In this document: positions 18,297 to 27,787 of the stretch, one piece after another | How positions within the stretch are numbered: the stretch's first letter is position 1 | Layout: the number at the start of each line of letters is the position of its first letter | Assembly: GCF_903166585.1 (NCBI RefSeq) | Contig: NZ_CAESCM010000016.1 | Span: forward strand, 1 to 64,000 | DNA length: 64,000 nucleotides | Reading direction: 5' to 3' | Origin: Pedobacter ghigonis | Lineage (GTDB): Bacteria > Bacteroidota > Bacteroidia > Sphingobacteriales > Sphingobacteriaceae | The notes under the pieces: model-generated | What the model was told of the DNA's origin: nothing | The model's database searches: none | Seen by the model: the letters and a program-made list of their open reading frames with translations, nothing else | Made by a program: the position numbers and the translations under genes

Positions 18297-19634
18297 ATGA
18301 AAAAAATTAACGCTTGTCTCCTGCTACTTCTGTTCAATTTCCTGCTTTTTTCTACAAATTCGATCGCTCAACAAATTGACAAGGCCAAATTAGATAGCGT
18401 TTTCAATGCACTGTTGAAGCACAATAAAACAATGGGGAGTTTTATCATTTCTAAAAATGGTAAGCCTGTTTATCAAAACATTATCGGCAATAGCCAGATT
18501 GAGGGAGATAAAAAGGTTACTGCTACAGCAGAAACCCAATATCGTATCGGCTCTATTACCAAAACCTTTACCGCCGTGATGATTTTTCAGTTAATAGAGG
18601 AAAAGAAATTAACCCTGGATACCAAATTATCCAATTTCTTTCCCGAAATGCCAAATGCAACACAAATCACCATTGCAAATCTGTTAAACCACAGCAGCGG
18701 CCTGGCCGATCATGTTAATGAAAACCGGCAATGGATAGCAGATCCCCATAGCAAAACGGAGTTACTCGAAAAAATTGAAAAGGTTAAACCGCATTTCGAA
18801 CCAGGTACTAAACACCAATATTCTAATGGCGGTTACCTGCTACTGGGATATATTATCGAAAAGATTACCGGAAAAACTTATCCTGCAGCCCTGAAAAAAA
18901 GAATAGCTGATAAAATCGGACTTAAAAACACCATTTCGGGCACAGTAAATAACAGCCAGAAACTTGAAGCCAGGCCATATACTTTTGCCGGTGAATGGAA
19001 GCCGGTAAAAGACATCTATTTTCCAAATGTAGTAGCTGTAGGCGATGTCCTTTCTACCCCACAAGATCTTATTATTTTTATCAATGCGCTTACCTCAGGT
19101 AAATTAGTGAGCGCAGAAAGTTACGACAAAATGAAAACTTTCCAGAAGGACGGAACTGGAATGGGATTATTTAAATCGTTCTTTTACGAAAAAGTACTAA
19201 TAGGACATAATGGAGGCACTTACGGAAGTTATAGTGCGATGTACACCGTTCCTGAAGACGGAATGTCTTTTGCGGTTACCACCAATGGCATGGATTACAA
19301 ATTGAATGATATTATACTCGCTTTACTAAATGCCTATTACAACAAACCTTATTTGGTACCGCTATTTAAAACTGTAGAAATTAAAGCGGAAGAACTTGAC
19401 CCATTAGTAGGCAAATACACCAGCAATGACTTGCCCTTAAAAATTACGATCACCAAATCAGGAACTACCCTCGTGGCGCAGGCTAGCGGCCAGCCAGCCT
19501 TTTCACTTGATGCTGTGAGTAAAAATGAGTTTAAACGCGAGCTGTACGATGTATTATTGCAATTCGACAGAGAAAAGCATGAAATGACCTTAGTACAAGG
19601 AGGCAAAAAATTCCACTACGTAATTGATAAATAA
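18297..19634 (+). CDS. serine hydrolase, class C beta-lactamase-related (penicillin-binding-protein fold)
   Basis: 445 residues with N-terminal signal peptide (LLLLLFNFLLFSTNSIAQ). The serine hydrolase triad of motifs is present: S86-I-T-K89 in YRIGSITKTF, YSNGGY as the Y-x-N motif, and HNGGTYGSYS as the H-x-G motif. The last 100 residues form a small beta-rich lipocalin-like tail seen in many such proteins. Members are esterases, D-amino-acid peptidases or beta-lactamases, and which applies here is not clear. It is divergent from SusC and has no same-strand close neighbour. A link to glycan breakdown, for example as a deacylase, is only inferred from position. Confidence 0.85.
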   Translation: MKKINACLLLLLFNFLLFSTNSIAQQIDKAKLDSVFNALLKHNKTMGSFIISKNGKPVYQNIIGNSQIEGDKKVTATAETQYRIGSITKTFTAVMIFQLIEEKKLTLDTKLSNFFPEMPNATQITIANLLNHSSGLADHVNENRQWIADPHSKTELLEKIEKVKPHFEPGTKHQYSNGGYLLLGYIIEKITGKTYPAALKKRIADKIGLKNTISGTVNNSQKLEARPYTFAGEWKPVKDIYFPNVVAVGDVLSTPQDLIIFINALTSGKLVSAESYDKMKTFQKDGTGMGLFKSFFYEKVLIGHNGGTYGSYSAMYTVPEDGMSFAVTTNGMDYKLNDIILALLNAYYNKPYLVPLFKTVEIKAEELDPLVGKYTSNDLPLKITITKSGTTLVAQASGQPAFSLDAVSKNEFKRELYDVLLQFDREKHEMTLVQGGKKFHYVIDK

Positions 19635-19786
19635 CACATCATACTGGTAGCCTCTGCGCTCACAAAATTGCTTTCATTTTAACACCGACTAGAAATTAAA
19701 ATACAAATTATAGATTTGAAATCATATGTCTATATAATATATGGAGTTGTTGAGTTTTCAAAATAACATACAAAATAAAACCAAAT

Positions 19787-20248
19787 ATGAAAACCACTAA
19801 AAACATAATTTATTCACTGTTGATCATTTTAATATTACTCCTGATTACACATTATAGACATATTGCTTCTGCAATGGTATATGATAGTAATGAAACTAAA
19901 AGTGTTAGAAGTAAATTGAGGGGAGAATGGATACTGGTAAAGAAACAGGGATTTGCAGATAATTCTAAGACTGAAGATTTACGCGAACTTACTTATTTTA
20001 AATATTTTGTATCTGGCTCCAAGGATTTTATTCCAGAACCATACCTAATTAAAGCTTACGATTCTACAGCAACTAAATGGTTTCGAAATAGAGTTTTTTT
20101 TATAGGCTCTGACAAAGAAGCACAAAGAACATCAGAAATAATAAGATTAACTAAAGATTCACTAATTATAGGTGACCGTGACTCACAAACCGTAAATGGA
20201 AAAGCCAAAATCCCAATGAGAAGTATATACTTACGGAAAAACAATTAG
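19787..20248 (+). CDS. hypothetical membrane-anchored protein, possibly lipocalin-like
   Basis: 153 residues. A single hydrophobic segment (IIYSLLIILILLLITHY, residues 7-23) is followed by a soluble domain. The motif LRGEWILVKKQGF at about residues 44-56 resembles the first strand of lipocalin-like calycin domains (GxWxLV), and the remainder alternates like beta strands. The codon use is more AT-rich than the neighbouring genes. No family can be named with confidence. It may form a pair with the serine hydrolase upstream (152-bp gap), but nothing proves it. Confidence 0.6.
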   Translation: MKTTKNIIYSLLIILILLLITHYRHIASAMVYDSNETKSVRSKLRGEWILVKKQGFADNSKTEDLRELTYFKYFVSGSKDFIPEPYLIKAYDSTATKWFRNRVFFIGSDKEAQRTSEIIRLTKDSLIIGDRDSQTVNGKAKIPMRSIYLRKNN

Positions 20249-20378
20249 TGCAAATTATCTGGCCTTGTAAGCATTAACATTTGAAATGTTTCATTCTCTG
20301 ATCTGAATAAAATTTATGCAATGTTTAACTTTTCCATTGTGGCACTTATTTCTGCCCGTTAAAATTTGCTCACAAATG

Positions 20379-20429
20379 TGTGGCAACTTTTTTTGTGACC
20401 GTTTTTTTGCCACAGAAAAAGTTGTCACA
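20379..20429. repeat. long inverted repeat between convergent genes
   Basis: Arms 20379-20398 and 20410-20429 pair at about 17 of 20 positions (TGTGGCAACTTTTT against AAAAAGTTGTCACA). They enclose an 11-nt loop and include T and A runs on both strands. It sits between the stop of the small plus-strand gene and the stop of the minus-strand kinase gene, so a bidirectional terminator is likely. Confidence 0.55.
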
Positions 20430-20473
20430 ATATATAACTGAGCCTTAAGGAACAATTTTTCCAAACACTATCA

Positions 20474-21445
20474 TTATTTGACAGCGTAATCAAAAGCTTT
20501 AAATTTTTGAAAGACGTTAGCAGCACAGCCCAACAACCCAGCTTTGTTACCTAGTTTAGCTGGTACAACCAATGCATTAACTGATGCAACCGGAACGGCT
20601 AATGTTTTAATTCTCCGTTCTATCTCTCTGGTATAAAAGGCACCAGCTTCACTTATACCACCACCAATTACAATTTTTTCGGGACTAAAGATGTTGATAA
20701 AGCTGGTAATACCTGTAGCCAGGTAATCGAAGTGCAGCTCCATTGCCTTTACCGCGTACTCTTCGCCTGCCAGGTACTTTTCTATAATGTACCTGCCATC
20801 AACTTCGTCTGTTTCGGGTATGCCCGGGTGAATAAACTGGTAATGTTTCAACAAGGCAGTTACCGAAGCATAAGCTTCCAAACATCCTTTAGCGCCACAT
20901 GCACAGGCTAAACCGTTGTGTTGCACAATAATATGGCCTAATTCTGTCCCTCTGTTTCTAAACCCGCCATACAACTTATTATCAATCATTACAGCCCCCC
21001 CTATCCCTGTACCAACGGTAAGGAAAACTACGTCGCTACAATCTTTAGCAGCACCATAGCTCATTTCGCCAAGCCCCATCAAATTGGCATCATTATCCAT
21101 GATAATGTTATAACGGGTTACATCTTGCAGAATTTCGCCCAGGGCCAATTGCTTAAAGCCAGGTAAATTGTCGGCTCCGGCGATAATCTTATTGTTGTAT
21201 ATCGTTCCCGGAAATCCGATTCCAACACCTAAGATAGGGTGTTTAACTTTTGCGGCGCAGGTTTGGATCGCCTCTACAATAAGCGCAATAATTGCACCTT
21301 GTGTTTTAGCTTTTTTTAGCGAAATCAGTGTGGAATATAAAATTTCTCCCTGCTGGTTTACCACTCCGCATTTGAGCGAAGAGCCGCCAACATCAATTCC
21401 AATGGCATAAGATTGGTCCATGTTGGTATTGTTTAAAGTTATCAT
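20474..21445 (-). CDS. ROK-family sugar kinase (probable glucokinase or N-acetylglucosamine kinase)
   Basis: 323 residues; the ATG at 21421 is an equally good start. The phosphate loop AIGIDVGGSSLKCGVV is near the N-terminus. The ROK zinc site reads GLACACGAKGCLEAYA after HIIVQHN, and VFLTVGTGIGGAV and EKIVIGGGISEAG form the other nucleotide and sugar contacts. ROK kinases phosphorylate hexoses or N-acetyl hexosamines with ATP in the cytoplasm. In a heparan-type utilisation region the natural substrate would be N-acetylglucosamine or glucosamine, which is inference. It is divergent from the GH88-lyase operon across a 301-bp gap in which no consensus promoter was recognised. Confidence 0.9.
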   Translation of the reverse strand: MITLNNTNMDQSYAIGIDVGGSSLKCGVVNQQGEILYSTLISLKKAKTQGAIIALIVEAIQTCAAKVKHPILGVGIGFPGTIYNNKIIAGADNLPGFKQLALGEILQDVTRYNIIMDNDANLMGLGEMSYGAAKDCSDVVFLTVGTGIGGAVMIDNKLYGGFRNRGTELGHIIVQHNGLACACGAKGCLEAYASVTALLKHYQFIHPGIPETDEVDGRYIIEKYLAGEEYAVKAMELHFDYLATGITSFINIFSPEKIVIGGGISEAGAFYTREIERRIKTLAVPVASVNALVVPAKLGNKAGLLGCAANVFQKFKAFDYAVK

Positions 21446-21746
21446 TTGTTTGAGGTTTTAGTCTTTTTGTTTTTGTTTAAGGCTGTCCTTTTTAATCCGG
21501 GTTAAAAATAAAACGTAGTGCGCATTGATGCCTTAGGTTTCGGCTTAAAATATTTTAACATTGGTTAACCACTTCCACAATACCGTTCAAAAAAGCCACT
21601 ATTTCCTTATGAGGCACTAAACAGCATATAAAAATGACTTTTAATCAAATTCAAAATATTTATGGATATAATCAAAAGTGTTTGTCTCCGGATGCCCCTA
21701 ATTTCACAATTATAAAACAATTATCAAAGATTCAAACCTTAACACA

Positions 21747-22946
21747 ATGAAAAAAGCTTTTTGCTTAATAGTACTGGCAACTACACTCTTATTAAACGGT
21801 TATGCTAAACCCATACAAAATGATCCACCGGCAAGCTGGTTAAAAAGAACTACTGATGTGATTGCATTTCAGCTGAACAGAGCCAGTCAAACCTATAAAC
21901 CTGGTCAAAATCCCCGTTCGATTAACCCGAACGGAACGGTAAGAATTGCCGGCATAACCGATTGGACCACCGGATTTTTTCCGGGTAGTTTATGGTACGG
22001 ATATGAGCTTACCGGTGATGAGCATCTGGCAGAGGAAGCAAAAAGATTTACACTGGCGCTCGATTCTATCCGCAACATTACCAATACACACGATTTAGGT
22101 TTTATGCTCTACTGCTCATATGGCAATGCTTTCAGGCTAACTGGCGATAAAACCTATTTACCGGCATTAGCCGACGGTGCAAAACACCTTGCAGCGAGAT
22201 TTAACCCTAAAGTTGGGGTAATCCGTTCGTGGGATTTCGCCTGGTGGCACTACCCTGTTATTATCGATAACATGATGAACCTCGAATATTTATATTGGGG
22301 TGCCAAAACATTTAACATGCCCAATTACGCTACCATAGCCAATACCCATGCTACCACAACCATGAAAAACCATTACCGAAAAGATTTTAGTTCTTACCAT
22401 GTGGTAGATTATGATGCAGCAACAGGAAAAATATTAAAAAAAGCTACTCATCAGGGTTTAACAGACGAATCGGCCTGGGCACGCGGACAAGCCTGGGGAT
22501 TATATGGTTATACCATGTGTTATAAAAACAGCAAAAACCCGGCTTTTTTAACACAGGCCGAAAACATTGCCAAATTTATAATGAACCATCCCAGCCTGCA
22601 GAAAGATAAGATTCCGGCATGGGATCTGGATGTACACAACGCCGACGATTTGGATACCGATGGTGCAGCTCCCCGCGATGCTTCTGCCGCTGCTGTAATT
22701 GCCTCGGCCCTGCTCGATTTAAGCACGCAAGTAAAAGACGGCCAAAAATATTTTAACTATGCCGAAGATATTTTGAAAACACTATCTTCTGACGCTTATT
22801 TGGCCAAGCCAGGAGAAAACCAATATTTTATATTGAAACATAGTGTTGGAGCATTTTTGTACAACTCTGAAATAGATACACCACTGGATTATGCCGATTA
22901 CTATTACCTGGAGGCATTAAATCGCTATAAAAAAATTAAAGGTTAA
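21747..22946 (+). CDS. GH88 unsaturated glucuronyl hydrolase
   Basis: 399 residues with signal peptide (MKKAFCLIVLATTLLLNGYA). The alpha/alpha-barrel signature of GH88 is clear: ITDWTTGFFPGSLWYGYELT, THDLGFMLYC with Asp116, and IIDNMMNLEYLYWGA with Asp174, plus ESAWARGQAWGLYGY. Asp116 and Asp174 correspond by context to the two key aspartates known in Bacillus unsaturated glucuronyl hydrolase. It removes the 4,5-unsaturated uronic acid that lyases leave on the non-reducing end of oligosaccharides, in the periplasm. It is the first gene of an operon with PL12 lyases (12-bp gap to the next), which is the expected partnership. Confidence 0.95.
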   Translation: MKKAFCLIVLATTLLLNGYAKPIQNDPPASWLKRTTDVIAFQLNRASQTYKPGQNPRSINPNGTVRIAGITDWTTGFFPGSLWYGYELTGDEHLAEEAKRFTLALDSIRNITNTHDLGFMLYCSYGNAFRLTGDKTYLPALADGAKHLAARFNPKVGVIRSWDFAWWHYPVIIDNMMNLEYLYWGAKTFNMPNYATIANTHATTTMKNHYRKDFSSYHVVDYDAATGKILKKATHQGLTDESAWARGQAWGLYGYTMCYKNSKNPAFLTQAENIAKFIMNHPSLQKDKIPAWDLDVHNADDLDTDGAAPRDASAAAVIASALLDLSTQVKDGQKYFNYAEDILKTLSSDAYLAKPGENQYFILKHSVGAFLYNSEIDTPLDYADYYYLEALNRYKKIKG

Positions 22947-22958
22947 TTAACCCTAAAC

Positions 22959-24914
22959 ATGATGCTAAAGAATTTTTTGTTAACGGCCTGTATTTTTTGT
23001 CTCCCGGCATTTGTTTTACATGCTCAGGAGCAACCTATAAACAGCAATAGCTTCAGTAGCATAAACCTGTCCTATCCCGGATTGGAAAATGTAGCCAAAG
23101 CTGTTGCCAAAAGTGATTATGAAAAAGCGGCTGCACAATTGCTGGCTTATTTCCGCAAACGTAAAGTGGCTTTAAGCCCTGAGCAAACTACCAAAAAGGT
23201 AAGTGCCAATGCGCAGCAGCTTGCCGATGATATTCTATTGCATAAATTTAAACCACACAAAGGTTACGGCACTTTTGACTATGGAAAAGACATTAACTGG
23301 CAGTACCGCCCGGTTAAAGACCAGTTACTGACCACTTTTTTACACCGCACAACCTTTTGGGAATCGCTGGGCACCGTTTATTTAACCACAGGCGATGAAC
23401 GTTACGCCAAAGAATGGATTTTAGAAGTGCAAGACTGGATTAAAAAGAACAAACAGGGCGCTTATGCCGATGATAAAGACTATGCCTGGAAAGCTTTTGT
23501 TGTTTCGTTTAGGTTAAACAATTGGGCAACTTTCTTTAACCAGTTTATCAATTCGCCAAATTTTACGCCTCAATTTCTATTGACATTTTTAAACTCCTAT
23601 AACGAACAAGCCAATTATGTGATGGCCAACTATACCGATATAGGCAATCACCGCCTGTACGAAGCAGAGCATTTGCTTTTGGCAGGCACCAGTTTCCCTG
23701 AATTTACACAGGCGAGTACCTGGCGCAACAGTGGCATAAGCGTATTAAATGCAGAAATTACAAAGCAGGTTTACCCCGATGGTATGCAGTTCGAATTGTC
23801 GCCGTCCTATCACATCGGAACCATTGGTACATTTTTACGTGCCTTAAAAATGGCCAGCGACGCAGGAATAGCGAACGAATTTCCTAAAAGTTACCGCGAT
23901 CTGGTAGAGAAAATGTGCACTGCTGTACCAAAATTTTCATTTCCCGACTATACCTTCCCCTTGTATGGCAATTCGTTTATCACCAACAAAGCACAGATGA
24001 TGAAAAATTACCAGGCCTGGGCTGAAGTTTTCCCTGACAATGCAGAAATCGCCTATTTTGCTACCGATGGTAAATCGGGCCGCCAGCCTGCCTATTTATC
24101 AAGCGCACTGAAAAACACGGGTTTCTATACTTTTAGAAATGGCTGGGACCAAAAAGCTACCGTAATGCAAATTAAAGCAGGTCCTCCGGCCGAATTCCAT
24201 TCACATCCCGATAATGGCAACTTTGTACTTTGGGTTAATGGCCGTAATTTTACGCCCGATGCCGGAAGCTTTATTTATGCCAATGTGGGCAACCAGGAAA
24301 ACAGTAAAAGAGACTGGTACCGCAGCACTAAAGCACACCAAACCTTAACGCTTAACGATCAAAATATCGAAAACAATGCTCAACTCAAAAGCTGGAAAAC
24401 AGGCAGCAATCCCGAGGTTTTAACCTACAATAATCCAGGTTACAAAAACATGCAGCACCAGCGCAGTTTCCTGTTTGTAGATAAAAGCTACTTTATTATC
24501 GTAGACAGGGCTATTGGCAGTGATACAGGCAAACTAGACATTCATTTTAACCTGAAAGAAGATAATAAACCTGTAATCGACAAGGGCAATAACCGGGTAT
24601 ATACAACCTACGGAGATGGCAACAACCTATTGATACAGTCGTTTAGTAAAAACACAAAGCTGAAAGAAGAAGCAAGTTTTGTTTCTTACGAGTACCAAAA
24701 AGAAACACCGCGTACTGCTTTTGCCTTTGAGCAACAAAAAACCAGCGGAAGTACAAAGTCGTTCATTACAATACTCTATCCTTATAAAAGTAAAGAGGCA
24801 CCTCAAATAGCGTTAAAGGAAAATGCAAATAACGACTTAGAAAAAGGCTTGCTTAACCTTACCATAACCATAGATGGTAAAACCAGAACATTAAAAGAAA
24901 ATCTAACCAATTAA
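22959..24914 (+). CDS. PL12 heparinase II/III-like lyase (divergent copy)
   Basis: 651 residues with signal peptide (LLTACIFCLPAFVLHAQ). Same architecture as Pedobacter heparinus heparinase III: alpha/alpha toroid to about 380, then an antiparallel beta domain. The catalytic triad appears as N230 (IGNHRLYEAEH), Y284 (SPSYHIGT) and H414 (EFHSHPDNGN), with spacings of 54 and 130. These equal the spacings of N240, Y294 and H424 in the P. heparinus enzyme as remembered. It differs from the next two copies around the active site (HSHPDNGNF instead of HAQPDNGTF), which suggests a different preference. It cleaves by beta-elimination at uronic acid in a glycosaminoglycan. It overlaps nothing; the next gene starts 1 bp after its stop. 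Confidence 0.93.
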   Translation: MMLKNFLLTACIFCLPAFVLHAQEQPINSNSFSSINLSYPGLENVAKAVAKSDYEKAAAQLLAYFRKRKVALSPEQTTKKVSANAQQLADDILLHKFKPHKGYGTFDYGKDINWQYRPVKDQLLTTFLHRTTFWESLGTVYLTTGDERYAKEWILEVQDWIKKNKQGAYADDKDYAWKAFVVSFRLNNWATFFNQFINSPNFTPQFLLTFLNSYNEQANYVMANYTDIGNHRLYEAEHLLLAGTSFPEFTQASTWRNSGISVLNAEITKQVYPDGMQFELSPSYHIGTIGTFLRALKMASDAGIANEFPKSYRDLVEKMCTAVPKFSFPDYTFPLYGNSFITNKAQMMKNYQAWAEVFPDNAEIAYFATDGKSGRQPAYLSSALKNTGFYTFRNGWDQKATVMQIKAGPPAEFHSHPDNGNFVLWVNGRNFTPDAGSFIYANVGNQENSKRDWYRSTKAHQTLTLNDQNIENNAQLKSWKTGSNPEVLTYNNPGYKNMQHQRSFLFVDKSYFIIVDRAIGSDTGKLDIHFNLKEDNKPVIDKGNNRVYTTYGDGNNLLIQSFSKNTKLKEEASFVSYEYQKETPRTAFAFEQQKTSGSTKSFITILYPYKSKEAPQIALKENANNDLEKGLLNLTITIDGKTRTLKENLTN

Positions 24915-24915
24915 A

Positions 24916-26877
24916 ATGATGAGAAAACTAATCCTATTCTGCTGCTATATCCTTACTGCCGCTTTAAGCCAGGCACAGGAAACACCAGTAACTGCAGCCA
25001 GTTTTGATATCATTAACCTGGAATATCCGGGGCTTGAAAAAGCAAAACAAGCTTTTGCAGCAAAAAAATATGATGCAGCAGCCGAAGCCTTGCTGCAATA
25101 CTACCGCAAACGTGCCGATGTAAGCACCAACAACAGCGCTTACGCAGGCAAATCAATAGGTACTGCCAATCAGGAAAAAGCCGACAATAGCCTGGCACAC
25201 AAATTCCAGCCGCACAAAGGTTATGGCTTTTTTGACTATGGTAAAGATATTAACTGGCAATTGTGGCCGGTTAAAGACAACGAGGTTCGCTGGCAGCTGC
25301 ACCGTGTAGGTTGGTGGAATGCCATGGCTTTGGCTTACCGCAGCAGTGGTAACGAGGCATATGCGAAAGAATGGGTGTACGAATTTAGAGATTGGGTAAA
25401 GAAAAATCCTTTGGGACTTTCGGCAGATAATGATCGCTATGCATGGCGTGCGCTCGAAATTTCAGAACGTTTAAACAGCATTCCTTCTGCTTACAGCATA
25501 TTTATAACATCGCCTAATTTTACGCCTGCCTTTTTGCTCGAGTTTTTGCAATCGTACAATCAGCAGGCACAGGTTTTACCAACCCGATATGCCGATGAAG
25601 GCAATCACAGGTTGTTTGAAGCCCAGCGTGAATTGGGAGCGGGAGCATTTTTCCCTGAATTAAAAGCAGCTGCAGCATGGCGAAAAAGTGGCGTAGAAAT
25701 TTTGAACACCGAAATTAAAAAACAGGTTTACGCCGATGGAATGCAATGGGAACTGGCACCAGGCTACCACATTGCCATGATTAATACTTTTCTGGCTGGC
25801 TTACAAGCCGCTCAGAAAGCTGGTTTGGAAAAAGAATTTCCTGAAAGTTATAAGCATACGGTCGAAAAAATGGTACTGGCTACCATCAATTTCTCTTTTC
25901 CTGATTATACTTTCCCCATGTTTGGTGATGCCTGGTTAACTGAAAAAAGCGCTATACTAAAACAATACAAAACCTGGGCAGAAGCATTCCCAAACAATGA
26001 GATAATCCAGTATTTCGCAAGTGAGGGCAAAAGGGGTAAACTTCCTGCCTATCTATCCATGGGATTAACTGATGCCGGTTTTTATACTTTTAGAAACGGA
26101 TGGGATGCGAATTCGACAGTTATGGTATTGAAGGCAAGTCCTCCGGGAGAGTTTCATGCGCAACCCGATAACGGCACTTTTGAACTGTGGATAAAGGGTA
26201 GAAATTTTATGCCCGATGCAGGTGCCTATGTGTACAGTGGAGATGCTGAAATTAATAAGCTTCGCGAAGCATACCGGGCTACCAAAATGCACAATACACT
26301 AACCATAGATGATAAAAATATGGTAATTACCAAAGCGAAGCTTGAAAAGCTAAGCAATAGCAAAGATCTTGACGTTTTTACCTATACCAACCCCAGCTAT
26401 ACCGACTTAAACCACCAACGCAGCGTACTGTTTGTAGCAGGAAAGTATTTTTTAATTATCGACAAGGCCATTGGAACCGCAACAGGTAAATTAGCTGTCC
26501 GTTTTCATTTAAAAGAAGATAGTAAACCAGTTTACGATCAAAACAAAAATCTGGTTTATACCACCTTTGCAGATGGCAATAACCTGCTTATCCAATCGCT
26601 GAACAAGGATAAAACTGCCTTAACAGCAGAAGAAAGCAAAGTTTCTTATGAATACCGCAAAGAATTTAAACGTCCTGCACTGGCATTCGAAAAACAAAAA
26701 ACAGACGGAAAAACACAAAATTTCATCAGTATTTTACTACCGTTTAGTGGCACTGTAAGTCCTAAAGTCAGCCTGATCGAAAATCCAGCTAACAATTTCG
26801 AAAAGGGAATTGTTGATTTGACCATTACCATTGATGGAAAAAAAAGCGATATAAAAACGATGTTAACTAACCCTTAA
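24916..26877 (+). CDS. PL12 heparinase III-like lyase
   Basis: 653 residues with signal peptide (FCCYILTAALSQAQ). Very close in sequence and length to heparinase III (heparan-sulfate lyase): NLEYPGLEKAKQAF, HKGYGFFDYGKDINWQLWP and PGEFHAQPDNGTFELW. Catalytic residues are N230, Y284 and H414. The family cleaves the glucosaminide-glucuronate bond in low-sulfate regions of heparan sulfate and produces unsaturated ends for the GH88 enzyme upstream. It has no lipobox, so it is probably periplasmic or secreted. Third gene of the operon, followed after 21 bp by a lipoprotein lyase-like gene. It forms a pair with that gene that is repeated downstream. Confidence 0.94.
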   Translation: MMRKLILFCCYILTAALSQAQETPVTAASFDIINLEYPGLEKAKQAFAAKKYDAAAEALLQYYRKRADVSTNNSAYAGKSIGTANQEKADNSLAHKFQPHKGYGFFDYGKDINWQLWPVKDNEVRWQLHRVGWWNAMALAYRSSGNEAYAKEWVYEFRDWVKKNPLGLSADNDRYAWRALEISERLNSIPSAYSIFITSPNFTPAFLLEFLQSYNQQAQVLPTRYADEGNHRLFEAQRELGAGAFFPELKAAAAWRKSGVEILNTEIKKQVYADGMQWELAPGYHIAMINTFLAGLQAAQKAGLEKEFPESYKHTVEKMVLATINFSFPDYTFPMFGDAWLTEKSAILKQYKTWAEAFPNNEIIQYFASEGKRGKLPAYLSMGLTDAGFYTFRNGWDANSTVMVLKASPPGEFHAQPDNGTFELWIKGRNFMPDAGAYVYSGDAEINKLREAYRATKMHNTLTIDDKNMVITKAKLEKLSNSKDLDVFTYTNPSYTDLNHQRSVLFVAGKYFLIIDKAIGTATGKLAVRFHLKEDSKPVYDQNKNLVYTTFADGNNLLIQSLNKDKTALTAEESKVSYEYRKEFKRPALAFEKQKTDGKTQNFISILLPFSGTVSPKVSLIENPANNFEKGIVDLTITIDGKKSDIKTMLTNP

Positions 26878-26898
26878 TGTTAAACAAACAGCTATCTT

Positions 26899-27741
26899 AT
26901 GAAAAACTTTCACCTTTTAATCGCCAAATGTGCCTTTTTAGTCATGTTAATGATTTTGGTTTCTTGCGGTAAAAAAAGTACTGCAGTTGCTCCGCAAGAA
27001 CCAGATAAAGGAAAACCTGAGGTAAAAGCAACAGCAGTAAACGATACCTTGCTTAATGTTACTTACGAAAACGGTACAAGCAGCTCAGGCATTACAGGAG
27101 TAACAGCCACACATGCTACTGCTGCAGAAGCTGCATTCATGGTATCGCCTGGGGCATCAGGCAATTATGCCATTGCCCATAAAATAGTTCATGGCGACAA
27201 CGGTTATTATTCGGATGGAAACTGGCGTAGCGAAAGTGATGCCATTGCCCTACAGAATGCCAGGTTTTTTCCGGGCGATGAACGTAGATATGAATTTAGC
27301 GTGTACTTAAAAGACTGGACACTTAATCCTTCAGATGCTACAGAAACCAATCTTTTTCAGTTAAAGTTAAGTGCCGGAGAAGTACCCCTTCAAATAAGAA
27401 CAACACGAAACGCCATGGTATTGCGTTTTGCCATTGCCAATAGCCAGCCCAACGTTAGCGTAATAAGTAACATGCAGCAATACGTAAATAAGTGGATTCA
27501 TTTTAGGGTAGATGTTGGCTGGCAAACCACCGCTACAGGATATATGAAAACTTATATGAAACTGCCCGGCGAAAGCGATTATACCCTTAAAGACAACAAG
27601 ACAAACTACCTTACCTACAATAGCAGTGGCGCTAGCGGGCAAATTGGCTACATAAAATGGGGCTTGTACATCGTTCCGGCCAATAGTACCCGGATTGCTT
27701 ACCATGATGACATCAGGATCATTAAGCTACCGCTGAAATAA
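26899..27741 (+). CDS. heparin-lyase-I-like jelly-roll lipoprotein (PF14099-type), short form
   Basis: 280 residues. Lipoprotein signal with lipobox LVSC followed by GKK. After a low-complexity linker to about residue 45 comes a single beta-jelly-roll domain. Motifs fit the polysaccharide lyase family that contains heparin lyase I: NWRSE (compare GRTE with the substrate-contact Arg), ERRYEFSVYLKDW, WIHFRVDVGW and GYIKWGLYIV. The last gives K253 and Y257, in the K-x-G-x-Y spacing of the catalytic Lys353/Tyr357 pair of heparinase I. It is shorter than heparinase I (about 370-380). It may be a lyase or a non-catalytic glycan binder. It is a paralogue of the first 280 residues of the protein at 29864-31429. 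Confidence 0.75.
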   Translation: MKNFHLLIAKCAFLVMLMILVSCGKKSTAVAPQEPDKGKPEVKATAVNDTLLNVTYENGTSSSGITGVTATHATAAEAAFMVSPGASGNYAIAHKIVHGDNGYYSDGNWRSESDAIALQNARFFPGDERRYEFSVYLKDWTLNPSDATETNLFQLKLSAGEVPLQIRTTRNAMVLRFAIANSQPNVSVISNMQQYVNKWIHFRVDVGWQTTATGYMKTYMKLPGESDYTLKDNKTNYLTYNSSGASGQIGYIKWGLYIVPANSTRIAYHDDIRIIKLPLK

Positions 27742-27787
27742 ATTAAGATTCCTAGTCTTTTTCCAAGTTAATCTAAACACCTTATAC

